This document shows positions 33,053 through 44,098 of a stretch of DNA of 64,000 nt, piece after piece; the stretch's first letter is position 1, and every line of letters starts with the position of its first letter. The notes under the pieces were generated by a model. That model was not told the DNA's origin, searched no databases, and saw only the letters and a program-made list of their open reading frames with translations. Origin of the DNA: Pogona vitticeps (lineage: Eukaryota > Chordata > Lepidosauria > Squamata > Agamidae); NCBI RefSeq assembly GCF_051106095.1, contig NC_135783.1:324244822-324308821 (forward strand). Reading direction: 5' to 3'. Both the position numbers and the translations under genes were made by a program.

Positions 33053-33219
33053 ATTTATCCACTTTAGAAACAAATGGTCAGCAAAAGAGAATTGAAAATT
33101 ACAAAGGTGATGATGAGGAAGTATTGAATGGCAGCTACTGAGCAGCAACAGCAGTGGAAGATGACATAGATATAGGATTTTTCATAGATTGCAGCAGTAA
33201 CTTCTGTTAGCATTGTGCA
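33053..33219. other. Short spacer after CR1
   Basis: Probably the degraded front of the SINE whose 3' part follows; no clear head is seen. Confidence 0.3.
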
Positions 33220-33310
33220 AAAGAAGGCAATGGTAAACCTCCTTTAAATATATTACACCCTGAGAACCTTGTGACAGGATAATCCCTAATAAGAGATGGT
33301 GCTCAAAAAT
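33220..33310 (+). repeat. tRNA-derived SINE, 3' part
   Basis: The block AGAAGGCAATGGTAAACCTC, CCTGAGAACCTTGTGACAGG belongs to the family seen reversed at 21,558. Decayed. Confidence 0.45.
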
Positions 33311-33605
33311 AAAATTCCTTGGACCAGATTCTTAAAATTGTTAAGAACAGACAAGAAGCAAAAATAAAAGGTGACAGAAACAGGGTCAGAATCTTAGCTG
33401 CAACTTTTCAGTGACTTGCACATAGGGAGAAAACAAGCTGTTATAAAAATCGGTGAAAAAATGGAAGAAAACAACAAAAAGGGAAAAAAAGATCCCTCCC
33501 GCAAGATCCAAGAAAACAAAATGAAATAAAAATCAAGTTGATTTTAAGTTATGTTGACTCTGTTATGGTTTCAAACATGGTTTCATGGAGATATTTAAGG
33601 AGTAG
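33311..33605. other. Intergenic stretch, nothing recognised
   Basis: A-rich unique sequence; no repeat family is recognised. Confidence 0.3.
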
Positions 33606-33618
33606 TTTTACTTGTGCC

Positions 33619-33917
33619 GAGGGACGTGTTGGCACTGTGGGCTAAACCGCAGAAGCCTCTGTGCTGCAAGGTTAGAAGGCCAGCCATCGTAAGATCGAAT
33701 CCACGTGACGGAGTGAGCTCCCATCGCTTGTCGAAACCATGCAAATGCAAGTAGATAAATAGGTACCATCTCGGTGGGAATGTAACTGGGTTCCATGTCT
33801 AGTTGTGCTGGCCACGTGACCACGGAAGATTGTTTTCGGACAAATGCTGGCTTGGAAATGGGGATGAGCACCATGCCCTAGAGTTAGACATGACTGGACA
33901 AATTGTCAAGGGGAACC
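33619..33917 (+). mobile_element. Sauria-type SINE with perfect 13-bp duplication
   Basis: Head GGCACTGTGGGCTAAACCGC, body AGTAGATAAATAGGTACC, GGCCACGTGACCACGGAAGA and end ATGACTGGACAAATTGTCAA, GGGGAACC. About 20 bp of the tRNA-unrelated region is missing (TTGTC runs straight to GAAACCATGCAAA). The target duplication TTTTACTTGTGCC is exact at 33,606-33,618 and 33,918-33,930. Confidence 0.93.
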
Positions 33918-33930
33918 TTTTACTTGTGCC

Positions 33931-34500
33931 ATCTCCCCCAATGAGTTTCATTGGCCAGACAAGGACTTCGACCCAGGTCTTCTGAATCCTACTCTGATAT
34001 TCTGTTCATAATATTACAGTGTCTCCCAAATCAAGGTTATAGATGTATTGGAGTAAATATTAAACACTTCTAGTCTGTGGATCACTCTATTTTGTTTTCC
34101 ATATTTGTTGACGTATTCTTGTCAAGATTTTGATAAGATTCAACCTCTATTGCTTGAAATTACTCTATGAATACTTCATCTAGTCTTGAAGTTTTATTTC
34201 TTCCATTTTTTGAGAAAAACTTTCACTTTACTTTCTAAAACTGCATTGTCTTCATCATAGGTTTCTTCTTTGAAAGAATCTGTCACATTGCATCTTTTTT
34301 GTATAGTCCTTTGATATATTGCTTTCATGTTATCTTTATTTTTTAAATCCGATAATATAGCCCATTATACTGAACTTTTAGCATTCCTTACCTTGAGTTG
34401 AAGGCCATTGCTCCACTAATGACTACCATTTACCTTCAGAACCTGAAGAAGCTACTTGGATGAGTAGTGAAACTTTTCAACCAAATAAGAAACAAGTACA
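33931..34500. other. Intergenic stretch, nothing recognised
   Basis: Unique AT-rich sequence between two Sauria-type SINEs. Confidence 0.3.
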
Positions 34501-34502
34501 GT

Positions 34503-34835
34503 GGTGGTGCTGCAGGTTAAACCACAGAAGCCTCTGTGCTGCAATGTCAGAAGACCAGCAGTCGTAAGATCAAATCCATGCAACGGAGTGAGCTCCCGTC
34601 ACTTGTCCCAACTCCTGCCAACCTAGCAGTTCAAAAGCATGTAAATGCAAGTAGATAAATAGGTACCACCACAGTGGGAAGGTGACAGTGTTCCATGTTT
34701 AGTCATGCTGGCCACGTGACTATGGAAACTGTCTACGGAGAAAAACTGGCTCTACAACTTGGAGACGGGGATGAGCACCGCGCCCTACAGTCGGACACAA
34801 CTGGACTAAATGTCAAGGGGAACCTTTACCTTTAT
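34503..34835 (+). mobile_element. Sauria-type SINE, older copy
   Basis: All parts are present, from GGTGCTGCAGGTTAAACCAC to GTCGGACACAACTGGACTAA, GGGGAACCTTTACCTTTA. It carries more changes (many CpG to TpG or CpA) than the copies at 22,814 and 33,619, and no target duplication can be read, so it appears older. Confidence 0.9.
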
Positions 34836-34969
34836 AGTTGCCATGGCTCAACTTCCAGATAATCTCACCTGGATGACTGCCAATCTTCAGAAGTTTCTAT
34901 CAGAGGGATGGTCTCTGAGAAACATTAAGGAGATATGTAAACCTATCATTCACATTCTCATTGAGTTTA

Positions 34970-35312
34970 CAGTGGTGCCTCACAAGACAAATGCCTAGCA
35001 GGACAAAAACTCGCAAGACAAATGGGTTTGTCAATGGGGTTGATGACTCGCAAGACAAATGTTCCTGTGGCCGTATTTTGCAAGATGAATGTTTTCCGTT
35101 GTTTGTTCCTGCCTCATGTTTGCTGATTTTTAAATGTTTTTCTATGATGTTTAAAAAGTTAAAGCTTTTTGACTGAAATTTTTAAAATCATCTGCACAAT
35201 ATGTATAGCTTTAAAGAGCACTTAATAAACCCTTTGTAAACCAAATTTGACATTGTTCTGACTTTTTTGCCCATAGGAATACATTAATTAGATTTCAATG
35301 CATTCCTATGGG
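34970..35312. mobile_element. Tigger/mariner-like MITE fragment
   Basis: After a TA (34,968-34,969) it opens CAGTGGTGCCTCACAAGACA and repeats ACTCGCAAGACAAAT. An inner palindrome CCCATAGGAATACATTAATT...ATTCCTATGGG closes near 35,312. The far terminal repeat is not found, so the right end is lost or changed. The style is the same as the MITE at 21,818 but it is a different family. Confidence 0.6.
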
Positions 35313-35940
35313 TCCCTGTTCTCTACACAAGCAACACCCCTGATTTTACAGGATTTTACTTGTATAAAAAGCTCCATGTAAACAGGAGCCTCTTCTGTTC
35401 AGACTCTATGAAGTGATGATAGAAGCAGACAAATGTAACACTCCCTGTTCACACATTTAATCTAATGAGTTAATTAATATGATTCTCGTCAGAATTCTTA
35501 TTCTGATACCATTCCTATATCAGGTTGCAAGAATCTCTTTTTCCTCACATAAATGTCTGCATATCTTCGTGTACATTTTAATAAAATATGTACATGCTTT
35601 GTACTCATCTTTCTAGCATACAACATTTTTTCCATTTTGGAATTAATTAAAGCATGTTTTTTCCAATGCACACATTTTCAGTTATACAGACTTCTGAAGC
35701 ATGCATAGAATTTTGTATACACTTTTGTTTCCCAGACACATCACATGTCCCACAATTGTACATCTTTCCAGAAGGAGGTGTGCTTTCTTCCACCAGTACT
35801 CCCATGATGTCCAAAATGGGAAATTCCTTCCCATTCCTGACTGCCAACAAGCAGCCAATAGGATCAATGCTGGCAGAAGCTGTGAATTTTACCACCTCAC
35901 CCTGATTTCTGTCCCTCATCTCTGATCTGAATAGTAGGAA
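35313..35940. other. Intergenic stretch, nothing recognised
   Basis: The part 35,640-35,930 is open in several frames on both strands (83 and 90 codons) but shows no family resemblance. Confidence 0.3.
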
Positions 35941-36149
35941 ATGAGCCTCATGGCACAGTGGTTAAACCTGCAGTACTGCAGTCAAGCCTCTGCTCATGAC
36001 TTGAACCTGATCCTGATGGGTTCAGTTAGCCAGCTCAAGGTTGACTCAGCCTTCCTTTCAAGTTCAGTAAATTGAGTACCCAGCTCAGTAGGGGGGAAGT
36101 TGTTCTTTACATAATTATGTTGTAAGTAGCCCAGAGAGAGCTCTATCAC
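35941..36149 (+). repeat. MIR-like tRNA SINE, left part (split by BovB)
   Basis: From GAGCCTCATGGCACAGTGGT through CAGCTCAAGGTTGACTCAGC to AGCCCAGAGAGAGCTCTA. It breaks at 36,149 and resumes at 38,154 with GGCTCTAGCACTATGGGGTG, GTATATAAG, which is the proper family end. Confidence 0.8.
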
Positions 36150-36209
36150 CTGTTGTGTTTTTTAGTCACTGTTGTGTCCGACTCATCATCATCATCATGG
36201 CCAGCATGA
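36150..36209 (-). repeat. Short Sauria/BovB-tail fragment at the BovB 3' end
   Basis: The text TGTTGTGTCCGACTC, (ATC)n, ATGGCCAGCATGACTACGGA is the reverse of a Sauria-type SINE end with the middle missing. It lies inside the target duplication together with the BovB, so it either came with it or joined later. Confidence 0.45.
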
Positions 36210-38153
36210 CTACGGAACTCAGGATTGTTGTTGTTTAGTCGTTTAGTCGTGTCCAACTCTTCATGACCCCATGGACCAGAGCACGCTAGGCCCTCCTGTC
36301 TTCCACTGCCTCCCGGAGTTGGGTCAAATTCATGTTGGTAGCTTCAATGATACTGTCCAACCATCTCATCCTCGGTCGTCCCCTTCTCCTCTTGCCTTCA
36401 CACTTTCCCAACATCAAGGTCTTTTCCAAGGAGTCTTCTCTTCTCATGAGATGGTCAAAGTACTGGAGCCTCAGCTTCAGGATCTGTCCTTCCAGTGAGC
36501 ACTCAGGGTTGATTTCCTTTAGAATGGATAGGTTTGTTCTCCTTGCAGTCCAGGGGACTCTCAAGAGTCACCTCCAACACCACAATTCAAAAGCAGCAAT
36601 TCTTCGGCGGTCAGCCTCCTTTATGGTCCAGCTCTCACTTCCATATATCGCTACTCGAAAAACCATAGCTTTGACTATGTGGACCTTTGTCGGCAAAATG
36701 AGGTCTCTGCTTTTTAAGATGCTGTCTAGGTTTGTCATCACTTGGAAGTCTTCATTCAATATTCTGTTACTTTCCCTTTCTCCCTTGCATTTTGTTTCCC
36801 TTCTCTGCTATTTGTAAGACCTTGTTGGACAGCCACTTTGCTTTCTTGCACTTCCTTTCTTTGGAATGGTTTTTCTTGCTGCCTCCTGTACAATGTTTCA
36901 ATCCTCCATCCATAGTTCTTCAGGCACTCTGGCCACTAAATATAGTTCCTTAAATCTGTTCTTCATTTCCACTGTGTACTCATAAGGTATTTGGTTTAGC
37001 TTATACCTGGCTAGCCCAGTGGTTTTTTTCCCTACTTTCTTCAGTTTAAGTTTGAGTTTTGCTATAAGAAGCTGATCAGAGCCACAATCAGCTCCAGGTC
37101 TTGTTTTTGCTGACTGTATAGAGCTTCTCCATCTTTGGCTACAGAGAATATAATCAGTCTGATTTTGGTATTGCCCATCTGGTGATGTCCATATGTAGAG
37201 TCGTCTCTTGTTGGAAAAGAATGTTTACAATGACCAGCTTATTATCTTGACAAAACTCTATTAGCTTTTGCCCTGCTTCATTTTGAACTCCAAGGCCAAA
37301 CTTACCCATTGTTCCTTTTATCTCTTGTCTCTCTACTTTAGCATTCCAGCCCCTTATAATGAGAACATCTTTCTTTGGTGTCAGTTCCAGAAGGTGTTGT
37401 AAATCGTCATAGAATTGGTCAATTTCAGCCTCTTCAGCGTTGGTGGTTGGTGCAGAAACCTGGATTACTGTGATATTGAAAGGTCTGCCTTGGATTTGTA
37501 TTGAAAACATTCTATCATTTTTGAGATTATATCCCAGTACAGCTTTTCCCACTCTTTTTTTTTTTTTGACAATGAGGGCTACTCCATTCCTTCTACGAGC
37601 TTCTTGCCCACAATAGTAGATATGATAATCATCTGAGTTGAATTCGCCCATTCCTGTCCATTTTAGTTCACTGATGCCAGGATGTCGATGTTTATTCTTG
37701 CCATCTCCTGTTTGACCACCTCTAGCTTCCCAAGGTTCATAGATCTTACATTCCAGGTTCCTATGCAGTATTTTTCTTTGCAGCATCAGACTTTCCTTTC
37801 ATTTCCAGGCACATCCACAGCTGAGCATCCTTTCGGCTTTTGCCCAACCACTTCATTAGCTCTGGAGTTACTTGTCCTTGTCCTCCGCTGTTCCTCAGTA
37901 GCATGTTGGACGCCTTCTGACCTGAGGGACTCATCTTCCAGCGTCATATCTTTTAGCCTTTTGTTTCTGTCCATGGAGTTTTCTTTGCAAAGATACTGGA
38001 GTGGCTTGCCAGTTCCTGCTCCGGGTGGATCACGTTTAGTCGGAACTCTCCACTATGACCTGTCCGTCTTGGGTGTCCCTGCACGGCATAGCCCATAGCT
38101 TCTCTGAATTAATTACTCAAGCCCCTTTGCCATGACAAGGCAGCAATCCATGA
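36210..38153 (-). mobile_element. BovB LINE with both ends but reverse transcriptase deleted
   Basis: BovB is an RTE-clade LINE famous for horizontal spread between squamates and ruminants. On the minus strand the copy starts with the known 5' text ATGGATTGCTGCCTTGTCAT (38,153-38,134). The endonuclease follows (frame 37,786-37,154): DILGISELKWTGMGEFNS-like text, YYCGQEARRRNGVALIV, FNITVIQVSAPTTNAEEAEI, DQFYDDLQHLLELTPKKDVL, GWNAKV, GKFGLGVQNEAGQKLIEFC. The linker runs on to KWLSNKVLQIAEK-like text near 36,800 and NEDFQ. The next residues, VMTNLDSILKSRD and VKAMVFRVAIYGSESWTIKE (36,759-36,568), belong far downstream. The whole reverse transcriptase core is therefore missing, about 1.2-1.3 kb against a usual 3.2 kb. 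The C-terminus (MRREDSLEKTLMLG, RMRWLDSIIEATNMNLTQL) and 3' tail follow. One frameshift precedes RRTNLSILKEINPECS. It cannot move by itself. Confidence 0.92.
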
Positions 38154-38200
38154 AGAGGGCTCTAGCACTATGGGGTGGTATATAAGTTGAAACAAAACAA
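38154..38200 (+). repeat. MIR-like tRNA SINE, right part
   Basis: AGAGGGCTCTAGCACTATGG, GGTGGTATATAAG completes the SINE begun at 35,941. Its first 15 bases duplicate 36,135-36,149 with two mismatches, the target duplication of the BovB insertion. An AAC/AAAT-rich tail follows. Confidence 0.8.
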
Positions 38201-40590
38201 AATAAAACAAAATTGCCTGCTCCCATTTCATTACTTGCAAATGAGAAAGAGAAATTGAGGGATATTTCAGCTCAACCCTAGAGAAAATATGCCGGTAGAT
38301 CAATCTCTCTGATACAGCTTCCAATCTGGCCAATAATGGCATAGGTAGATTTTAAAAATACCATTGCTGGAAAATATAATCTTTTAAAAAAACAAACAGA
38401 CCCTTTTTTATAGCCATGGTTAATAGCATTTCTTGTTGCCTTTGTAATCGTTCTCCATAAATTATTCAGAGGCCCATTTTGAATGAAAGATACTATAGTG
38501 TGTAACGTTCTGTACTGAAGCTTAATACACTTCCTGAATGGCTAAAATATCTTTGATACAAATGGCTGAACAATAAGGAAGTCATGAGAACTAAAGGTCT
38601 GTGGGCAATGAAACATTTCAGGAATGGAATAATGCTTCACTTTCTCTGCTTATTTTGAAGTATGACAGTACGTCTTGTACATTTCTGGACTGAATGATGG
38701 AGAATGTATGGAAACTCTTTTTAAAAACCCATTTACTCCAATATTTCACTTAGCATGCAAAATGTGTGTCCAACTGAGACATAATGTTTCTTTTATTTAT
38801 GGCACAGAAACACTACACACACTTTAGTAAAAAGGGGAACTGTTACAAGCAGTCCCATTCAGAAATTCATTACAAATAATAGATCATGAGTTCAGTCCTC
38901 CCCCCTCCCCCATCCCCTTTCTGTCGACAGAAACACATTTTTTCACAACTGTTGCTTGCCATTTCTAGTGATAGTAGGGAATATGCTCTAAGTGAAAAGC
39001 ATACTTCCAAATATTTGAGATTATCAGTATCAGGAAGGGGCTCCCAAAGTTATAATTCTTGTACAGAGCAGGAAAGTATTTTCGGCTTTGACATTTGAAG
39101 TTGGGTTGTAGAAATTAACTATGCTTAGAACAATTCCAGTGGTGAAAGTATGTTTTACTGTTGAATGAATGCTTTTTTGGTCAGCCACGACCTTCCAGCA
39201 TCTCAGCCAGAGATGTTTCTCACCTCAATCCCATTTCAGAAAGTTATTTAAAGGAATTGTTACTATTACTTACTATAATCTTTAAAAACAGCTCATTGAC
39301 ATTATTCTCACTTTTTCTTAATGAAAAAGAAAGGTAGAGATCAGAAGGTGAGAAAGGATTGCATCTGATCGTACTGGAAATGGTTGCTTCACTGGAACCA
39401 ATTATCACTGCACAAGAATGCAGAAATTATATTGTATGAGAGTGCAGATATGTTATTGTGCAGCAGAGCAACTTGTTCCTGCATGGGAGCGCAGTGCAGC
39501 AGTAGATATTGCGCAGAAGAGCAATATGAACATTCCACAAAGCAATTCTAAAAATGTGGGCACCCTAAACAAAAAACTGTAACATTGAACTTCAGATCAG
39601 CAACAAATTTGGCACAGATGCAGCAGGGAGGCTGTTCTTGTACTATGCCAAATTTGGGGACATTTGGGCAAATGGTTTTTGAGTTGTGATTTTTAAAAAT
39701 AAAATTGTTTCTCCTCCCATGCAGACATCAGTGACCATTTTTGTCTACTGATTTAAAACAGAGCAAATACATTGAAAAAAACAAACTTGCTTATGTTGAA
39801 AGAGAATGGTTAGTCACAAGTCTTTTTTTTAACAAAATGGCCAAATTCCAGGCTTCAGGAGGTTAAATAACATCTTTTATAAAAGCCCTTTCAAGGGGGA
39901 AAAATTGACTTTATTATAAACTGATTATTAGCCTGAATGTAAATGGTTAGAAACATTGTTTCAGCTTGACAGCATGGAAGGGCAACCTGAATATTAACAA
40001 CATCAATAGCAAGAGTCAAGATGCTCTATAGGATACCCTCTTCTGCTCCCTACCATTCACACTTGTTGAAAACAGCCCTGACAATTGTTTTATCTTTGGG
40101 TGAGAAGTGGCTAACTTCCTTGGTGTCACTTTGTGAACAATAATTTCTGGGATGCAAGTGTAAAACATAGCAGCAATTTCCGTGCTGTCTTCTGGAGTGA
40201 TGCTATAATAGACAGGGTCCAGTGGTAAATTTGAAAGGGTACATGCTTATCATGAGAGTCCCCATAGCCATAAGGAGAGTCTAAAACTACAGACAGCTGG
40301 GTTTACACTTCCTGCCTCATCTTCCCTGTATATTTCCAGCATAGATTGTCTGTCAAGGCAATGAAATCTGCTTCCATTCTATCATCAGCCACGAAACTAG
40401 ATTGAAATGGCTACCATCACTCTCTGGCTGGATACCCAGATTATGAACCTAAATCTCCAAGAGGAGCACAGATTAATCCAGAACAATTAAACCCCCCGAA
40501 TAGCTGTTGTGTTGGCCGGAATCAACAGTCTACATTACGCAAGAGTATCTAGTCCTCCAAATCAGCTCCCCTTAGTTCATGTGTTGGCAA
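38201..40590. other. Intergenic stretch, nothing recognised
   Basis: Unique AT-rich sequence. An imperfect repeat of GTGCAGCAGAGCAA/GCGCAGAAGAGCAA type lies at 39,400-39,540. Confidence 0.35.
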
Positions 40591-40594
40591 CAAG

Positions 40595-41110
40595 ATAATT
40601 ATAATCATTTATAAACTGTCATATTCTTTTTGGATTCTTGCTTGCTTGCTTATTTGTTTTTACTCCTTTTTGGCACAGAACAATAGCAGCCCCATATCTT
40701 GTAGTGATTAGAGTTTTATGGCAGCGTTCGTGCAAATTAAAATGAGTCTCAAGATATGAAAGCCATTCTTGCCGCAGCTTAGCATGGTTCCTTTTTGTTC
40801 TACAGAGGAACGTAATGAAATGCGTACTTCACCACTCTGCTAAAATCTTACAGAAGGTGGGGATTGTTTTTCTCTTGCTGACATCCAAATACACCACTGA
40901 AATGTGAAAGATAAAGGCATTAAATTCATCAGCATGTAAATGGAAGTAGCTAAGGTTCACTTCAGCAGCTGAATCCCTTTTTTAAATTTCCCATTATTCC
41001 TAGCATTATTATTTATAAAAAAAATAAATAAAGCTATTCTCCATTATCATTTACTGGCCGTTTCTTCATATATTTATTTAGAATAGGATAGATTATCATT
41101 TTTACACTAG
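40595..41110. promoter_or_regulatory. Candidate conserved noncoding block
   Basis: Repeat-free AT-rich sequence with ATAATTATAATCATTTATAA, GTGCAAATTAAAATGAG (octamer-like ATGCAAAT variant) and CATTATTATTTATAA-type motifs. Enhancer-like texture only; conservation is not shown. Confidence 0.22.
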
Positions 41111-41257
41111 TGGTTAGAGCAAAGTTTGGACGTGTTGTTGGAAAAGTTAACATAATAGCACTAGCATCAGTTTTACGTTTTAAAAATCACTTCATGTTCT
41201 CTCCTGCTCATTACTAATGAGTAACTAATGCTGTTACTCAGTGGCAGTGCAATATCG

Positions 41258-41585
41258 CCAGTTTGGAAGGCTGTCATACAGAGGACGGGCAATATCTATT
41301 CTCAATCAGCCCAGAGTGAAGGATATGGAACAATGGACTCAAGTTATAGGAAGCCAGATTTTGGTTGAATATCAGGAAAAACTTCCTAACTATTAGAGCC
41401 GTAAGACAGTTGAAATAATTACCTTGAGAGGCAGTGAGTGCTCCAACACTGGAGGCATTCAAGAGAAATTTAGATAACCACCTGGCAGATAACCTTTGAT
41501 TTGTATTCCTGCATTGATCAGGGGATTGGACTTGTTGGCCTTACAGCCCCCTTCCAACTTCATGATTCTATGAATCTCTGAGTCT
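41258..41585 (+). repeat. CR1 LINE 3' end
   Basis: AATGGACTCAAGTTATAGGA, AGCCAGATTTTGGTTGAATA, TCAGGAAAAACTTCCTAACT, ACTGGAGGCATTCAAGAG and CAGGGGATTGGACTTGTTGG, CCTTACAGCCCCCTTCCAAC, ATGATTCTATGAATCT are the standard end of CR1 ORF2 and its short 3' UTR with the terminal ATTCTATGA repeat. It is a different subfamily from the CR1 at 31,930. Confidence 0.9.
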
Positions 41586-43990
41586 ATGAACCATGAAAAC
41601 TTTGTCAACTTTTTACTTCTTTTTCACATCAGAGGGTAAAACAAAGGTTTTTTGAAAATGGATAGAGAGAGGGGGAGTTTTTATTATGCAAGTAGGCAGA
41701 ACATTGTACTTTTTGCCATATTAATGTTATAAGATGGCCAGCTAGAGCTATTTATCTACTTTCAAGTTGCTGTTTGTTAACATGGAAACAGTAATGCTAT
41801 ATAGCAATATGGACATTCCAGAAATGACAGGTGTGAAAGACTGCTGAGTCTCTTGGTCCTCATACCACTCTGAATGCATGGAGAAAGTTTGCAAGTTTTT
41901 TTAAAAGTGAGAAAGAAAGAGAAGATAAATCACATTGGTTGCTTTGTACAATTGATGGTAAGCATCACACATCTCTGTTTCTCTGACCCCCCCCATAAGA
42001 AAAAATTTAAATAATGTTTAAAGCAATAAGTAAATGCTACTCGTTGTGCAAAATTTGGGGGTCGTTTTCTTTGAATATATTTAGAAAGTTTTCTTTCCTT
42101 TTATGACCTACTGAGAAGTCTTGATTATGCAGACAGTATGTTCCTTCAGTCGCCTTCCAAGGTTCATCTTGTTTTGATCCCAAAGTCTCAGATTATTTCT
42201 GGGAGCTCACGAACTTGTTATGGAAACTTCATCTTTGTGAAACTGATTTCTCTGAACTCACTCCAGCTGTGGACTCCTTCCCTTCTTTTCTGAAAGCTGA
42301 AAAAACTTGGCAGAAGACAAATACTGGTAAGAAGGTAGCTAGAAACAGACACCACTAGAGATGTTCTATGCAAGGGCTTGTCAATACAATAGAGGCATTT
42401 CCCAAGACATTTTTCAGCCTAAGATGAAGAACATGAAGGTATCATCCTTGCCTGTCATTCTATATATAGAGAAGGTGAGTAGATTAGTAGTCGTCCCATT
42501 ATACTGCTGACGGGAGAAAATCCTGCTCTACACATGAGAGAACTAGGCTTACTTCATTCAATCCAGTTCCATCCTCCATCAGTAGCATCTGCTGACTCAT
42601 TCTGTATGATGTCAGGCTTGCTCTAACAACACCTAGAGCTTGGAAAAGTAATTTTTTTAAAATTAAAAAAAATGCTTTAATTAGAGAAATTGGGGGATTC
42701 TGAGATGTGTATTCAGCTGTGGGATTACATTTGAACAACTCCCATCTGTGCAAATGGTTCTGCATTCTCTGACCTCCTACAAGGAGGCATCTATAATTCC
42801 TCACTGCACGCGTGGTTCCCGACTTCTGAAGTTCTGCAATGGGATCAGAGGGGATCCAGACATGCCAGCATGCCTTTTTTGTTTTTGTCTATTTCTTTCT
42901 TTTGTTCTACCATGGATTTAAACTTGGAAGTCGGGATCTGAAAAGCATTAATTTTCCATAGCTCTGGACGTACGTTTTATAGAACTGCTCCCCTCTCCCC
43001 CACATGTTGTGCTGTCCTTTGCCCATGCAGTGTTTCTGTTGCGGGCTATATAGCCTTCTCTTCCAGAGTCACAGTGACAACATCAGATGAAGCAGACTTC
43101 ATAAACAAATAGTTTCTGGCAGAAGCCCTCTGAAGTCATGGCCCCAGCTGTGCTGATGTCCCAGAGGGCTTTGTGAGCTTTGATCCAGGTATCCGACTCT
43201 TTCCAGGCAATGAACTTCAGGTTAACTGGCAACACTGGGTGAGCAACACCTCCTTTAAATCATGGACTTTATAATGACACTTCAGGAATGCAGTGTGGAT
43301 GAGACAGTAGGAAGCACTTGGCTAAATTTGCAAGACTACACATGCTGTTTATAAGACAGGACTGGTGTGCCACACCTCAAATCTCTATGAATTGACCCAC
43401 CCAGTAGCAGAGGGACAAATTCCCTTCTGTTGTGCCTTATGACATAGTGGATCTGCAGTACAGGGGCTTCATGCAGCCCTTATATTCTTCGAAACCTGAA
43501 AGAATAGTGGTTTGTCTTTTAAACAATGCACACACATCCTTGCAGTATAAAGCATACAAGAATGCTGTGTCTGGCATCCAGTTGGCACAACTCCAATGTG
43601 TAAATGGTGGTTTGTGTCACCCAATAACATTGTTATTTTGTTAGTTTAAATTATTTTTAATAATTTAAACTTCCTATCCCCATACCTTTCAGGTTCCAGG
43701 TGTCTCTGGGATCCCTTTTGCCCTAGCGAAAACTTGGGGAATCTTAGGATGGGAAGAGGGAGACTCTGAGGTCCAAAAATTGCCACCCCTGGATTGAAAT
43801 CTCCATCAGTGATCCAGCAGTAATTTTCCATTACAGCACTCTTTTGCTGCCAGTAGTTCTCTTAGATAGTATACAGTACATATCTGAGGGAAGACCAGAT
43901 TTACTACATGCTTTTTGTTCCCTTATATCCTCAAGAAATTTTAGACAAATATAGAATTAGCAAGAATCCAAATGTAATAAAATATTAATT
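41586..43990. other. Intergenic stretch, nothing recognised
   Basis: No gene or repeat family is recognised. Confidence 0.35.
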
Positions 43991-44029
43991 TTGAGCAGTT
44001 GTTCCCAGAAAGATTTTTAATTTTTATTT

Positions 44030-44098
44030 TTGGACTACAGTTCCCAGAATCCCATAAAAGTTGTATCTTTTGGGATTACATCTAGAATCCACAGTTAG
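44030..44098. repeat. Possible hAT-type MITE fragment
   Basis: TTTGGACTACAGTTCCCAGA, ATCCC resembles the core of the MITE family at 25,722. Only one arm is clear. Confidence 0.3.

Noticed and set aside
35647-35925. Overlapping open frames on both strands (up to 90 codons)
   Set aside because: Intriguing because several frames are open at once, but no motif and no flanking splice logic are seen.
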